The translations under genes were made by a program, and so were the position numbers. Of a stretch of 64,000 nucleotides of DNA, positions 48,126 through 56,166 are shown in pieces; positions within the stretch are counted from its first letter, which is position 1, and each line of letters starts with the position of its first letter. This stretch comes from Mesorhizobium amorphae CCNWGS0123 (lineage in GTDB: Bacteria > Pseudomonadota > Alphaproteobacteria > Rhizobiales > Rhizobiaceae): the NCBI RefSeq assembly GCF_001686985.1, contig NZ_CP015318.1, forward strand, positions 5,392,001-5,456,000, in the 5' to 3' direction. The notes beneath the pieces are model-generated. The model saw nothing but the letters and a program-made list of their open reading frames with translations. It ran no database searches and was not told the DNA's origin.

Positions 48126-48231
48126 CGGATCGGAATCCTCCAACCAAGATAGAACCATTAGATAGCTCTAATGTTCCGCCTCTTTTGGGGTGGATTCACA
48201 TTCCCCGAGATCGGATCTAAGAATCTGGTCA

Positions 48232-48294
48232 ATGGACATGATCGATGACCTTATAGGGCTGGGAATAGCTGTTGGATTGGCGCTGGCCGGTTAA
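48232..48294 (+). CDS. Possible 20-residue hydrophobic peptide
   Basis: The ORF encodes MDMIDDLIGLGIAVGLALAG followed by TAA: an acidic head and a hydrophobic Gly/Ala/Leu helix, as in membrane-active or small inner-membrane peptides. No Shine-Dalgarno sequence is visible upstream, so it may be chance. Confidence 0.25.
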   Translation: MDMIDDLIGLGIAVGLALAG

Positions 48295-48353
48295 ACGGTC
48301 AGGCATACTCAGGGTTGCGGCTCTGACCTCATCCAATGTGAGGCCACCCACCC

Positions 48354-48482
48354 CCGTTTTGCCAAGTAGGCAGCGACGCAAGCCAGTCGATAACCTCGCC
48401 GGCCGGCGAACTTATCGTTTTCCGGTAGGCCCGGCGGCCGAACCCCAAGCCACCCCAGCCCCCGGCCGCCGGGCCGCTGGAC
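48354..48482 (+). repeat. ~130 bp GC-rich direct repeat, copy 2
   Basis: It matches 46558-46692: CCGTTTTGCCAAGTAGGCAG, GATAACCTCGCCGGCCGGC, AGGCCCGGCGGCCGAACCCC and GGGCCGCTGG at corresponding spacing. Neither copy contains an ORF with support. Confidence 0.6.
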
Positions 48483-49310
48483 GTGCATGCCTCCTCCAAC
48501 GGCTGGGTTCCGTTAACTGCGACCGGGCGCAGAAATTAACCGCCGCGTGGGAACGCGCCAGGACCGAAAGCCAGACCGCTAGGATACAGATGGGCGCCGG
48601 TTGATGGGCAAGCTTTTGGGAACTTGCTTCAACCGGCGCTCACCTGGTGCGCACCGCACCAGCATCAGACTAGCACGAACCCGTGAAGCTTCCTCGATCG
48701 AATGGATGAACATGGGTTCATCCATATGGGGCAACCCGGGACTAAGGTCTGATCGTCACGCGCAGAAGTCTGTGGCCAGAAACCTTGGCCTCGCCAGACT
48801 GTTGATTAAGCGACCGTCGAGCCAAGTCCCTTCATCGACGATCACAGGGTGCCCGCACTGTGGCCGGGGGGCGTTGCGGGCACCCGCCCATGGAGCAACT
48901 ATGCGATTTGGAGATATGATAGCGAACACTTTCGCTTGTTGCTTCTGGCGTCTGCTGTGTGGGGCATTTTCTTCGCCTGCGCAAAGGCCCCATGGCCAGA
49001 GCACTCCGCGAAGATGGCTCTGCTTTCCCCAACAGCCGCATTCACAACCGCATCGGTCCGCAAAGCCTGCGCAGATGCCTGCCTCCCCAACAAATTCGAG
49101 GTCAGGCTCGCGCCGTCGCGGCCGACGCTAGCCCCGTAACCTCACCCAAGAGGATCGAGCGCCGAGAGCCTTCGTTCGTATAGTGTTCTCTGGGCGCAGT
49201 TGAGAAATTCGCTATTTCCTTCCCTTCGCCTTAAGCCTATCGGTTTGTGGCCGCCGATACTGCAAATGGTAGGATGAAATCTGTCTGAATTTGGAACGAG
49301 GCTTTCAGAT
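48483..49310. other. ~830 bp without a convincing gene
   Basis: Overlapping ORFs occur in several frames between 48600 and 49183 but none has a recognisable domain or clear ribosome binding site. A perfect 10 bp inverted repeat ATGGATGAAC-ATGG-GTTCATCCAT (48702-48725) is the only clear structure; it could be an operator or an RNA hairpin. Confidence 0.4.
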
Positions 49311-49565
49311 ATGTCGACTGAGAACACAAACGGCTCGGAGAAGAGACACGAAGGCTTGGTTTCCGAAGCTCAAGCCCGGCGAGATTTTCTCAGAAAGGCG
49401 GGGCGGTTCGCGATGGTGACGCCTCCTGCTATTACTCTTCTGCTCGGCACAAGCTTGAACTCCAACGCGATCGCCAAGTCAGGTGGATCGCGTCCCGGAC
49501 ACGGCTGGGGGGACAAGAACGACATTCACCTCGGCCCTCCTGGCGGTGGTCCGAAGAAAAAATAG
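49311..49565 (+). CDS. Small RR-motif protein (84 aa)
   Basis: The product reads SEAQARRDFLRKAGRFAMVT then PPAITLLLGTSLNSNAIAKS and ends GDKNDIHLGPPGGGPKKK. RRDFLRK before a hydrophobic segment resembles a Tat-type signal, but the mature part is only ~25 residues. Similar short alphaproteobacterial proteins exist with unknown role. A terminator follows at 49622. Confidence 0.6.
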   Translation: MSTENTNGSEKRHEGLVSEAQARRDFLRKAGRFAMVTPPAITLLLGTSLNSNAIAKSGGSRPGHGWGDKNDIHLGPPGGGPKKK

Positions 49566-49621
49566 CCGTCATCCGTCGACGTGTCGCCAGCCAGTTTCGA
49601 GCAGAAGCGACACACTAAGAC

Positions 49622-49655
49622 AGCCCGGTGCACACCCACGCCGGGCTTTTCTTTT
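49622..49655 (+). terminator. Rho-independent terminator
   Basis: AGCCCGG (49622-49628) and CCGGGCT (49641-49647) form a 7 bp stem followed by TTTCTTTTT, 57 bp after the stop of the RR-motif gene. Confidence 0.75.
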
Positions 49656-50049
49656 TCGGTATCGGTGGACGCTAGTTCGCCAGAGATGCTTCACGCGCCC
49701 GATCAGCTCGGGCTTGCTCCGCCGGCGGTTCGTGGACCTCGTGAGTTTGCTGCACGAGACTCCTGGCCATAGTCTGCGACGCCGGCGTTCCTCCCCGCGC
49801 GCCAGTAGGTGACCAGCCGGCTTCCTGCATAAACATCGGGCCGAGCCGCAGCTCTACAGCAAAGCCCGCCCCGGCGCGTGGGCCGAGGCGGGTTGGGCTC
49901 TTCTAGTTGGCGGGACTCTCTAACCAAACCGCCCAAACAGGATGCGGCCGGTCAGTAAATTTGTTCTTAACAAAGGCCCCCCGGCCACCCAACGTTCGCA
50001 CAATCATATGCTAATATTGTAGTCGAATCGTCACCTTAGGAGGCGCATC

Positions 50050-50325
50050 ATGGATTCGCCGAGCAAGCTGGAGAACCTGCGCTTTACTAGATCCCTGCTG
50101 AATGTGCTCCGCCGTCGAATGCACGAGGATGGCCAGGTTCTGCTGACATACCTGATCGACATAGCCTATCTGGAAACCAGCGACCGACTGAAACAGTCCG
50201 AGAACGAGAAAAGCCCGCGCCACGGAGGGACCGATGGCGCGGGCCAGCCGATGTTTGACCATCAGCCTACTACGGAACCTGGCAGCAGGCTCCGAGGCAT
50301 GAAATCAACTATCCGACACCACTAA
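50050..50325 (+). CDS. Small hypothetical protein, C-terminus probably extended (91 aa)
   Basis: TAGGAGG precedes the ATG at 50050. The first ~55 residues (LENLRFTRSLLNVLRRRMHE, VLLTYLIDIAYLETSDRLKQ) are helical and match the fragment at 46096-46152. There the gene stops right after this point; here the frame runs on through the conserved hairpin (50213-50244) to a TAA at 50323, overlapping the next ATG (TAATG). The tail may result from loss of the original stop codon. Confidence 0.55.
   Translation: MDSPSKLENLRFTRSLLNVLRRRMHEDGQVLLTYLIDIAYLETSDRLKQSENEKSPRHGGTDGAGQPMFDHQPTTEPGSRLRGMKSTIRHH
50213..50244 (-). terminator. Conserved-loop hairpin, copy 2
   Basis: GCCCGCGCCA (50213-50222) pairs perfectly with TGGCGCGGGC (50235-50244). 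On the minus strand the loop is TCGGTCCCTCCG and TTTTC follows the stem. It lies inside the plus-strand ORF 50050-50325. See copies at 46166 and 52635. Confidence 0.55.
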
Positions 50326-50576
50326 TGTTCCGCAGTCGGTGGGGGCGCATCAATGCGACTGTCCTACCAGAAGGGCATGGAATCGTGGAAGGCGAACTGA
50401 ATGATGTGCGCGTCAAATATGCACTTGGCCAATGGATGGTGCGAATTGCCGAAGACGGCGTGGTAACGCGGCAGATCTTCCAGTCGAAGCCTCTCGCCGA
50501 AGAGTTTGCCGAAGTTGAGCGGATTCGGCTTGAGCTACCAAGCGAGCCACCCGTTGAACCCGCCGAGAGCGGCTAG
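50325..50576 (+). CDS. Small hypothetical protein (83 aa)
   Basis: The core VEGELNDVRVKYALGQWMVR and IAEDGVVTRQIFQSKPLAEE is followed by FAEVERIRLELPSEPP. It shares the V.VxEDGVV....F.S...A..FA..E..RL pattern with the 57-residue product at 35039-35212. The start overlaps the previous stop by one base. Function unknown. Confidence 0.6.
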   Translation: MFRSRWGRINATVLPEGHGIVEGELNDVRVKYALGQWMVRIAEDGVVTRQIFQSKPLAEEFAEVERIRLELPSEPPVEPAESG

Positions 50577-50584
50577 CTGAAAAA

Positions 50585-50627
50585 AGGCTCCAGCGCGACG
50601 ACGCAACCTCCCAAAGCGCTGGAGCCT
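50585..50627 (-). terminator. Minus-strand terminator-like hairpin
   Basis: AGGCTCCAGCGC (50585-50596) pairs perfectly with GCGCTGGAGCCT (50616-50627). On the minus strand a T-run (CCTTTTTTCAGC) follows. No minus-strand gene ends here, so it may terminate an unannotated small RNA from 50630-50780 or serve the plus-strand gene as a 3' stabiliser. Confidence 0.5.
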
Positions 50628-50820
50628 CTCCCCTGCGCTACACCGCGGGAGCGGCTGGTGTTGGCCAATCGCCACTTCGACGTGTTCGTTCCTTGAGACT
50701 ACGGTCCCTAGGTTGGTGAGACTGAAGTCTGATTGCCCCCGCAGATGGATCTGACGTCCTAAAACCTCCATCATTAACCGCTTGCTTAAATTAGGCAGTG
50801 GGGCGGAGTATTACAGGCCG

Positions 50821-51039
50821 ATGCGACCGAAATACCTCAATCATAAGCTGGAATGCCCATACTGCCTCACCATAAGGCTGAGAATTCCTGCTGATGCTCG
50901 TCCAGATACGCCGATTTTTTGTGACGATTGTGGGGAGTACCTTGGCACCTGGGATGAGCTACAAACCGACTTTGAAAAGCAAGGCGGCAACACCGGCGTG
51001 TTTCGCATCGAGAAGGGCCGCTTCAAGCGGATCGATTAG
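50821..51039 (+). CDS. Small zinc-ribbon protein (72 aa)
   Basis: CPYC and CDDC form a two-knuckle zinc ribbon in LECPYCLTIRLRIPADARPD then TPIFCDDCGEYLGTWDELQ. The ATG at 50821 starts MRPKYLNHK, just before the first knuckle. Its stop overlaps the convergent ligase stop by four bases. A structural or nucleic-acid-binding role is possible. Confidence 0.65.
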   Translation: MRPKYLNHKLECPYCLTIRLRIPADARPDTPIFCDDCGEYLGTWDELQTDFEKQGGNTGVFRIEKGRFKRID

Positions 51040-51950
51040 CGTTTGTTGCTTGGTTGCCGGCGAACTTTATCCGGTTCTTCACTAAAATCCTGCACCGTGG
51101 CATGGCGAAGCTTCGGTTCGCCGCGCAAATATCTGACGCGGGCTGTGATGCCGGGCTTCAGCCATTCCGCCTTTGAGATGGCTTTCGGCAATCCTGGCGG
51201 CGGCGTCCGTCCCTTGCGCACACGCTCCCATAGACGCTCGCGCATCTCCCTGGTCAGCGCGACCGTGGCCGAGCCCGCATATTTGCCGCCGCGCGCCATG
51301 ATGCCTTGCGGCGGCTTGCCGGGCTCCCGCCTGATGCCGAGCAGTTCGAAGTCGCCGATCTCCCAGCACTTGGTCTTCACCCAGATATCGGACGGGCCGC
51401 TGTGGTACGGGCTACCGCGTCGCTTCGAGACCATGCCCTCGAGCCCCATCTTGTCGACGGCTGCATAGAACTCGGCGCCGCCACCAACGACGTGCTGGCT
51501 ATATTGGATGATGCCCTCGGCAGGCTTCACGAGATCCCAGAGCATCGCCTTGCGCTCAAGCGCCGGCAGCGACCGCAAATCCCAACCGTCAAGGTGCAGG
51601 ATGTCGAAGGCAACAAAGGCGAGTAGCTCCGCGTTCCAAGCCATGCGCGAATGCATCCGATGGAATTTCGGCCTGCCGTCCGGATCCGGAGCGATCACCT
51701 CGCCGTCGAGGATGAGCGACTTCGCGGGAAGCTTTTCGACCGCGGCAACGATAGGCCAGTAGCGCTTCGACCAGTCGATGCCCGTCCTGGTGAACGCGCG
51801 CGCGCCGGCCCAATCGAGGATCAGCTGAGTGCGGAAGCCGTCGAATTTGATTTCGTGCAGCCAGTCGTCGCTGACCGGCGGCTCCAGGACCAGGATCGGC
51901 TCCTGCGGTTTGATAAACCTCAACCGGGCTTCGCCGGCCCCGTTACGCAT
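51036..51950 (-). CDS. Stand-alone LigD-type ATP-dependent DNA ligase
   Basis: A 304-residue ligase. EIKFDGFR holds the adenylated lysine (Lys35), DGEVIAPDPDGRPKF is motif III, EGMVSKRRGSPYHSG motif IV and WVKTKCWE motif V, then an OB-fold (GKYAGSATVALTREMRERLW). It lacks the polymerase and phosphoesterase domains of full LigD and so is a ligase-only paralogue of about the expected length. The ATG at 51950 has GGAG six bases upstream. Ku is encoded 4.2 kb away; together they may join broken ends (non-homologous end joining). Confidence 0.88.
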   Translation of the reverse strand: MRNGAGEARLRFIKPQEPILVLEPPVSDDWLHEIKFDGFRTQLILDWAGARAFTRTGIDWSKRYWPIVAAVEKLPAKSLILDGEVIAPDPDGRPKFHRMHSRMAWNAELLAFVAFDILHLDGWDLRSLPALERKAMLWDLVKPAEGIIQYSQHVVGGGAEFYAAVDKMGLEGMVSKRRGSPYHSGPSDIWVKTKCWEIGDFELLGIRREPGKPPQGIMARGGKYAGSATVALTREMRERLWERVRKGRTPPPGLPKAISKAEWLKPGITARVRYLRGEPKLRHATVQDFSEEPDKVRRQPSNKR

Positions 51951-52052
51951 CGGAACTCCACGCAAAAACTTGAATTTGATTCAATAGCGCGGAGCCGTTT
52001 CCGTTCCATTAGCTGTTGCTGAAATTCTTCTAGAGAAAAAGCCCTGCCGCCC

Positions 52053-52222
52053 TCACGCCTGGCTCTTCTTCGGCTCAATGTCGGGGGCCTGTTTTGCCTT
52101 GCGCAACGCTTTCAGTCTTGCCGTTCATTGCGCTCGGCGGCTTCTTTGTCCCTGATCTCGCGAGCGACCTGATTCATTCGCTCAAATCGTTCATCCCGTT
52201 CCGATTGCTTCGACATAACCAT
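52053..52222 (-). pseudogene. Small charged protein, frameshifted
   Basis: The first frame, MSKQSERDERFERMNQVARE then IRDKEAAERNERQD, stops at TGA. In the next frame the DNA continues ARLKALRKAKQAPDIEPKKS then QA-stop (52053-52055), exactly the C-terminus expected in this small rhizobial family (ERF..MNQ.A.EI...EA..R...T.RLKALR.A). One missing base near 52114 explains it. The start is ATG at 52222 (or 52216), five bases after the DUF768 stop. Confidence 0.65.
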
Positions 52223-52226
52223 TTTT

Positions 52227-52448
52227 TCAACCCGCCAAACCGGCTTCGTCCTGCACGATGGCATCCAGGATCGTCTCATAGACGCTGCCTGTGTCCTCCT
52301 CGATCTCGGTGCTGCTGATGCCCAAAGCCCTGGCATCGGCGAATAGCTTTTGGGCCAGTTCGGCGACCGAGATTATGTCCGCGCGCGTGGTGTCGGGGAC
52401 GTTGTTTCTGATCCATTTGTGCAAGAAGTCGGTGCCGCGCTTACTCAT
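52227..52448 (-). CDS. DUF768 protein
   Basis: A 73-residue DUF768 protein, complete: MSKRGTDFLHKWIRNNVPDT then TRADIISVAELAQKLFADAR then ALGISSTEIEEDTGSVYETI. The family is small, helical, of unknown function and typical of Mesorhizobium. It is paired with the frameshifted charged protein gene 5 bp downstream. Confidence 0.8.
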   Translation of the reverse strand: MSKRGTDFLHKWIRNNVPDTTRADIISVAELAQKLFADARALGISSTEIEEDTGSVYETILDAIVQDEAGLAG

Positions 52449-52490
52449 CTCAAAATAAGCTGGCTGAGTGTTTTAGGTTCCGCTAAAAAA

Positions 52491-52519
52491 CCCGCTCCGG
52501 TTAACACGGCCGGAGCGGG
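52491..52519 (-). terminator. Minus-strand terminator-like hairpin
   Basis: CCCGCTCCGG (52491-52500) pairs perfectly with CCGGAGCGGG (52510-52519). On the minus strand TTTTTTAGC follows. It lies 43 bp upstream of the DUF768 start and no minus-strand gene precedes it, so a short transcript from the 52520-52780 gap is possible. Confidence 0.5.
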
Positions 52520-52634
52520 CTCTGATCCCGGGCTGTGCGTCCCGAGGCGGCGCCCAAGCATTTGGAGCCATGTTGGTGCGCCACAATCACCAAAGATCGA
52601 GGCGAGCGGATTGTTCCGGCACGAAATGAAAAAA

Positions 52635-52660
52635 CCCGCGCCACGGAGGGACCGATGACT
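52635..52660 (-). repeat. Conserved-loop hairpin, degenerate copy 3
   Basis: CCCGCGCCACGGAGGGACCG then ATGA is identical to copies 1 and 2, and the minus-strand T-run (GGGTTTTTTC) is kept, but the second stem arm is replaced by CTCCTCC and cannot pair fully. Confidence 0.5.
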
Positions 52661-52786
52661 CCTCCAGCCTGCTACGGACAGCGCGGAAGCGTCTCGCGCG
52701 TCCTGGCGCCCGTCTGTGGCCGCGCCATGTCATGGCGCTGATAATTCGCGTATGATGGCGGCAATCAGTCAGGGGAGGCAGCGAAT

Positions 52787-53272
52787 TTGCGAGCAATCGA
52801 ATTTTGTGCGGCCGTCGCTCTGTGCATCGTGCCATCCAGCCAACTACTGGCGGCGGATGAGGTTTCCGTCGAACGCGGTTTGTATGTTTCAATCATCGGC
52901 GGCTGCCATTTCTGCCACACGGAAGGATACCGTGAAGCCGATGGGAAGATCGACCCGGAGAAAGCATTGAAAGGCTCTTCCATTGGCTGGCAGGGTCCAT
53001 GGGGGACGACCTATGCAGCAAACCTCAGGGACTCGGCGATGGGCTTTAACGAGGACAAGTGGGTCGACCACCTCAAGAACAAGGTCAATTTGCCGCCGAT
53101 GCCCTGGTACCAAGTCCAAGCCATGAGCGACAGCGACTTGCGGTCCATCTATCTCTACATCAAGTCGCTCGGACCACCCGGCGAGTTGGCCCCGTTTTAC
53201 CGGGAGCCCGGCAAGGAACCGAGGACCCCCTATGTCACACTAGTGCCACCTCAGACACCGAAGAAGAAGTAA
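52787..53272 (+). CDS. Exported c-type cytochrome
   Basis: A 161-residue protein with signal peptide MRAIEFCAAVALCIVPSSQL and LLAA. CHFCH (residues 40-44) is the haem c attachment motif; LPPMPWYQVQAMSDSDLRSI supplies the likely Met ligand and the final helix leading to YLYIKSLGPPG. It should be a periplasmic mono-haem electron carrier or the haem domain of a dehydrogenase-type system. The TTG start at 52787 has AGGGGAGG eight bases upstream. No partner oxidase is adjacent. Confidence 0.82.
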   Translation: MRAIEFCAAVALCIVPSSQLLAADEVSVERGLYVSIIGGCHFCHTEGYREADGKIDPEKALKGSSIGWQGPWGTTYAANLRDSAMGFNEDKWVDHLKNKVNLPPMPWYQVQAMSDSDLRSIYLYIKSLGPPGELAPFYREPGKEPRTPYVTLVPPQTPKKK

Positions 53273-53379
53273 CGACCTATCGCCCCTTCGGCTTCGGTGT
53301 GATCTCCTCGATCTGCGCCTAGAGCCCTGGATGACCCGCTTCGCAGCCCCCCTATCAGAAGCGCGAGATTGCCTAGCGG

Positions 53380-53664
53380 CTATACGCCTTCGACGATAAC
53401 TGAATCGTAATCAGGGGCGGACGTGCCGCGCGTATGCCGCAAGGCCAAGTAGCCCGCTGCCGCCGTGCGTGCCGCTTCGATGCTGTCGAACTCAATGACC
53501 ACGATGCGGTTATGGAGCGTGCCTTCGATGGCCTCAGTCCGGCCGCCATTCACCAGCAGCGTGCCGCCGGCCTTCTTCCTAACTTCCACTGCCGCGTTCT
53601 TGTATTTTTCAAAACCGTCTGGATCGGTGACGTTGATGCTCGCAACGATGTATTCCTTGGGCCT
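53380..53664 (-). pseudogene. DUF1330 protein with a mutated start codon
   Basis: The frame KEYIVASINVTDPDGFEKYK...GGTLLVNGGRTEAIEGTLHN then RIVVIEFDSIEAARTAAAGY and VIVEGV matches DUF1330 along its whole length. Where the family starts MPK, the codon at 53664-53662 is AGG, preceded by GGGAG at normal spacing. A single T-to-G change would have destroyed the ATG. The next in-frame start (GTG at 53589) would remove the first strand. Confidence 0.7.
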
Positions 53665-53795
53665 GGCTCGCTCCCGGCCGCGTGATTTCGGGCGAATTGT
53701 ATCATGGAATGGGCAGCATTGGCCGCCGTTCTATACCGGCGATGCGGGCGTCTGCGAAGCTTGCGTTTTCATTCGCCGCTGGGAACTGTCGGGGT

Positions 53796-54086
53796 ATGAC
53801 ACGCCGGTCTATTGCCGAAGAGCTTGAAAACGCCGCCGATCGCATCGCGGACATCTCGCGCGCGGATCTTCAGATCATCCTCCGTCGGGCGGCATTGATG
53901 CTCCGGAACGTCGCTGGCGTGCCGCTGGACCCGATGGTTGCAGACGCGCTGGATTCTATAGCTGACGAGATGAACATCGGCCGGTCCGATCTCATTCAGA
54001 TCGTGCTGCGCGAGTGGCTGGAGGCCAACGCTTATCTGCCGGTGCGAAGGATCGACGAGGACAGCGAGATGGACGGCAGCGCGTAG
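53796..54086 (+). CDS. Small helical / ribbon-helix-helix-like protein (96 aa)
   Basis: It starts MTRRSIAEELENAADRIADI and ends with MVADALDSIADEMNIGRSDL then IQIVLREWLEANAYLP. The last part resembles a ribbon-helix-helix DNA-binding fold (start of strand unclear). The ATG at 53796 was chosen because upstream codons lie in the antisense of the DUF1330 gene. Function not known. Confidence 0.5.
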   Translation: MTRRSIAEELENAADRIADISRADLQIILRRAALMLRNVAGVPLDPMVADALDSIADEMNIGRSDLIQIVLREWLEANAYLPVRRIDEDSEMDGSA

Positions 54087-54183
54087 CTTCTTCGATGTCC
54101 TCGATCCGTAAACGATTGGGCTTGTCCAGACATGCGCTCGAGAAGGGGCCCCCCTTCAGTTGGCGGCCCCAAGGGGAAAACGC

Positions 54184-54621
54184 TTAGGCAGGTATCAGAA
54201 CGGTGATCCGGTGGATCCCGACTTCCTTGCTTATGTTCGTAGCGTGGTCCGTTTTGCCTTTGCCGCAGGTATAGTACTCGCCCTTCTTGACGTTAAATTC
54301 CTTATCGGGGTTCGTCTTCTTAATCGTGAACTCACCGGCAGTGATGAAGCAGACCATGTCATTGTCCATGACGGATTCTACGTCGGCAGCCCCAGGTTGG
54401 AATACTGCATCGAGCACCAGAACACTTTTCATGCCTGTCATATCCGAGTCCCAAGTGCCTACCTCCACTATGCGAACGCCGGGGGCAATTTCCTTACCGT
54501 CATTTGGGCCATATGTCGGGACGATCTCCGCAGATCCGGCGGGCGTCGCCAAAGCGAGTAGAGGCGTCGCGGCGGCTGTCGCTAGACCGACTTTCAATGC
54601 AGACCGACGATTCATTTTCAT
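54184..54621 (-). CDS. Tat-exported cupin-domain protein
   Basis: A 145-residue protein. The signal MKMNRRSALKVGLATAAATP then LLALATPAGSAE has the twin-arginine motif NRRSALK and an AxA site. The mature part is a small beta-barrel, TWDSDMTGMKSVLVLDAVFQ...VCFITAGEFTIKKTN...VKKGEYYTCGKGKTDHATNI, with the G.FT......G and H.A cupin pattern. AGGAGG precedes the ATG at 54621. Ligand unknown. Confidence 0.75.
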   Translation of the reverse strand: MKMNRRSALKVGLATAAATPLLALATPAGSAEIVPTYGPNDGKEIAPGVRIVEVGTWDSDMTGMKSVLVLDAVFQPGAADVESVMDNDMVCFITAGEFTIKKTNPDKEFNVKKGEYYTCGKGKTDHATNISKEVGIHRITVLIPA

Positions 54622-54906
54622 CGCATCCTCCTATTGTTGGTCGCACGTGAGCGAGACACTTCATATTAGCAGGTATGCATCTAATTGGCGCTTGCCATTT
54701 ATCCCCATCCCTGGCCTTGCCTTTAGGCGTTGGGGCTGGTGTCGGGCGCGAAGGCTGGAGCCTAACCTACGCGATCACACCATACGGAAACGGACCTCCT
54801 TACCCTACTTCAACATGGCGGCGGACTTTTGAGCCCGTCACTGGCCGGCGCCTTTACCCCAAGCCCCCCGCCCAACGGGCGTCGGCCAACTCCATCAGAG
54901 ATGATC
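54622..54906. other. Intergenic, nothing seen
   Basis: No ORF with support and no strong hairpin or repeat was found in this gap between the Tat cupin gene and the zinc-ribbon remnant. Confidence 0.4.
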
Positions 54907-55195
54907 CTAACGCTTCTCGAAAGTCGGTTTCCAGTTGCGGTTCCTCTCCCGCTGCTGGCCTTCGTAGTCAGGAATGCATGTGAGGAATACCGGACTGCGG
55001 TTGCGGCCTTCGGCCTTGCATTTCGAGCAGCCAAAGAGGCCGACCAGATCGTCATGCATTGAGCCGTGGTCGGCGCCCAGCCTGTCGATAAGCGTCTGGA
55101 TATCTAGCTTTGTGGATCTGCGGCACATCGGATGCGCGCAATTGACATAGAGGTTTTCATTGGCGGCAAGGGTGTCGGCGAGGGTCTTTTGGGCG
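54907..55195 (-). pseudogene. Cysteine-rich zinc-ribbon protein, start lost
   Basis: The frame TLADTLAANENLYVNCAHPM then CRRSTKLDIQTLIDRLGADH and LVGLFGCSKCKAEGRN has two cysteine knuckles (C...C and CSKC). It ends normally at 54907 but has no start codon upstream: an in-frame TAG is met five codons before TLAD. The 5' end is joined to the 3'-truncated DUF763 gene, indicating a deletion. An internal ATG at 55128 would remove the first knuckle. Confidence 0.55.
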
Positions 55196-56077
55196 CGCGC
55201 CTACGCCGGGGACCAGCAGAAGGTCGGCGAAGTCTGCCGGGCCACGATCCGCGGCCGCTACGATATTGCCATGCAGGCGACGCATGACGACATCGCATTC
55301 GCGCACATCATGGTGCGCCGGCATGACCAGATGCGGCAGCATCGGCTGTTCCGGGGCAGCCACAGTGCCGCGCTCCAGGGCGGAAAGCTCTCTCACAATC
55401 CGGTCCGGCCCAAGATCGCGCAGAAGTTCCAACTGTCCCTGGCGCGAAGCATCGGCGCGCCTATCGGCCAGGTTAACGATCTCGCCCTGGTTGGTACCTT
55501 CGATTGCGGCGTGCGGTTCGTCGACGAAGCTTTTCAGGCCTTCCGACAGCCAGTGATAGCGTCGCGCGACCCTGCTGTCGCCGTTCATACCTTGCTGCAC
55601 AACGACCTAGCTCCCATCGTCGGTGACAATGAACCCATGCAGATAGAGATCGAAGCCGTCCTGAACGGCGGCACTGTCCACTTTGGCGACGAGCCGGCTG
55701 GCGGTCCCCAATCCCTCCCCGTCGAAGCCAACGCGTTCGCCAATCGCGGCAAGCTCATGCGGAGTTTTGCGCGAATGCGCGCCACGGCCGCCGCAGACAT
55801 GGATGCCAAGCTCGCCGGAGAGCGGCGTCAGGCCGCGTTTCAGGGCGCCGACGACGCTGGTCGTGATCCCCGAGGAATGCCAGTCCATGCCCATGACGGC
55901 ACCGAAAGACTGGAACCAGAAAGGATGCGCCAGGCGACGCAGCAACTCGTCGCGGCCGTAGTGATGGATGATGGCCTCGCACATGACCGCGCCAAGGCGC
56001 GTCATGCGATCACCGAGCCATTTCGGGACGCGTCCGCCATGAAGCGGAAGATCAGCACTTCCCGATCGCTGTGCCAC
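55196..56077 (-). pseudogene. DUF763 protein with amber stop and lost C-terminus
   Basis: The gene opens MAQRSGSADLPLHGGRVPKW then LGDRMTRLGAVMCEAIIHHY, the DUF763 signature. A TAG at 55607-55609 replaces the Trp expected in TDDGS-W-VVVQQGMNGDSRVA; the same frame then continues through LSALERGTV and PAHHDVRECDVVMRRLHGNI to LLLVPGVGAR. After that the reading passes out of frame into the zinc-ribbon gene. About 100 C-terminal residues are missing. The family is of unknown biochemical function and often lies near ku/ligD genes. Confidence 0.8.
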
Positions 56078-56166
56078 CTGTTTCTCCGATTAAGTCCAAC
56101 GCTGTATCTGATGAGGAACGAATTCCGACGCCGCCCGTTCGATCGTGAGATTAGCTGGTCAACGGG

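Noticed and set aside
48601..49183. Overlapping ORFs of 70-176 codons
   Set aside because: They occur in several frames and both strands with no domain, signal or ribosome binding site; high G+C content explains them.
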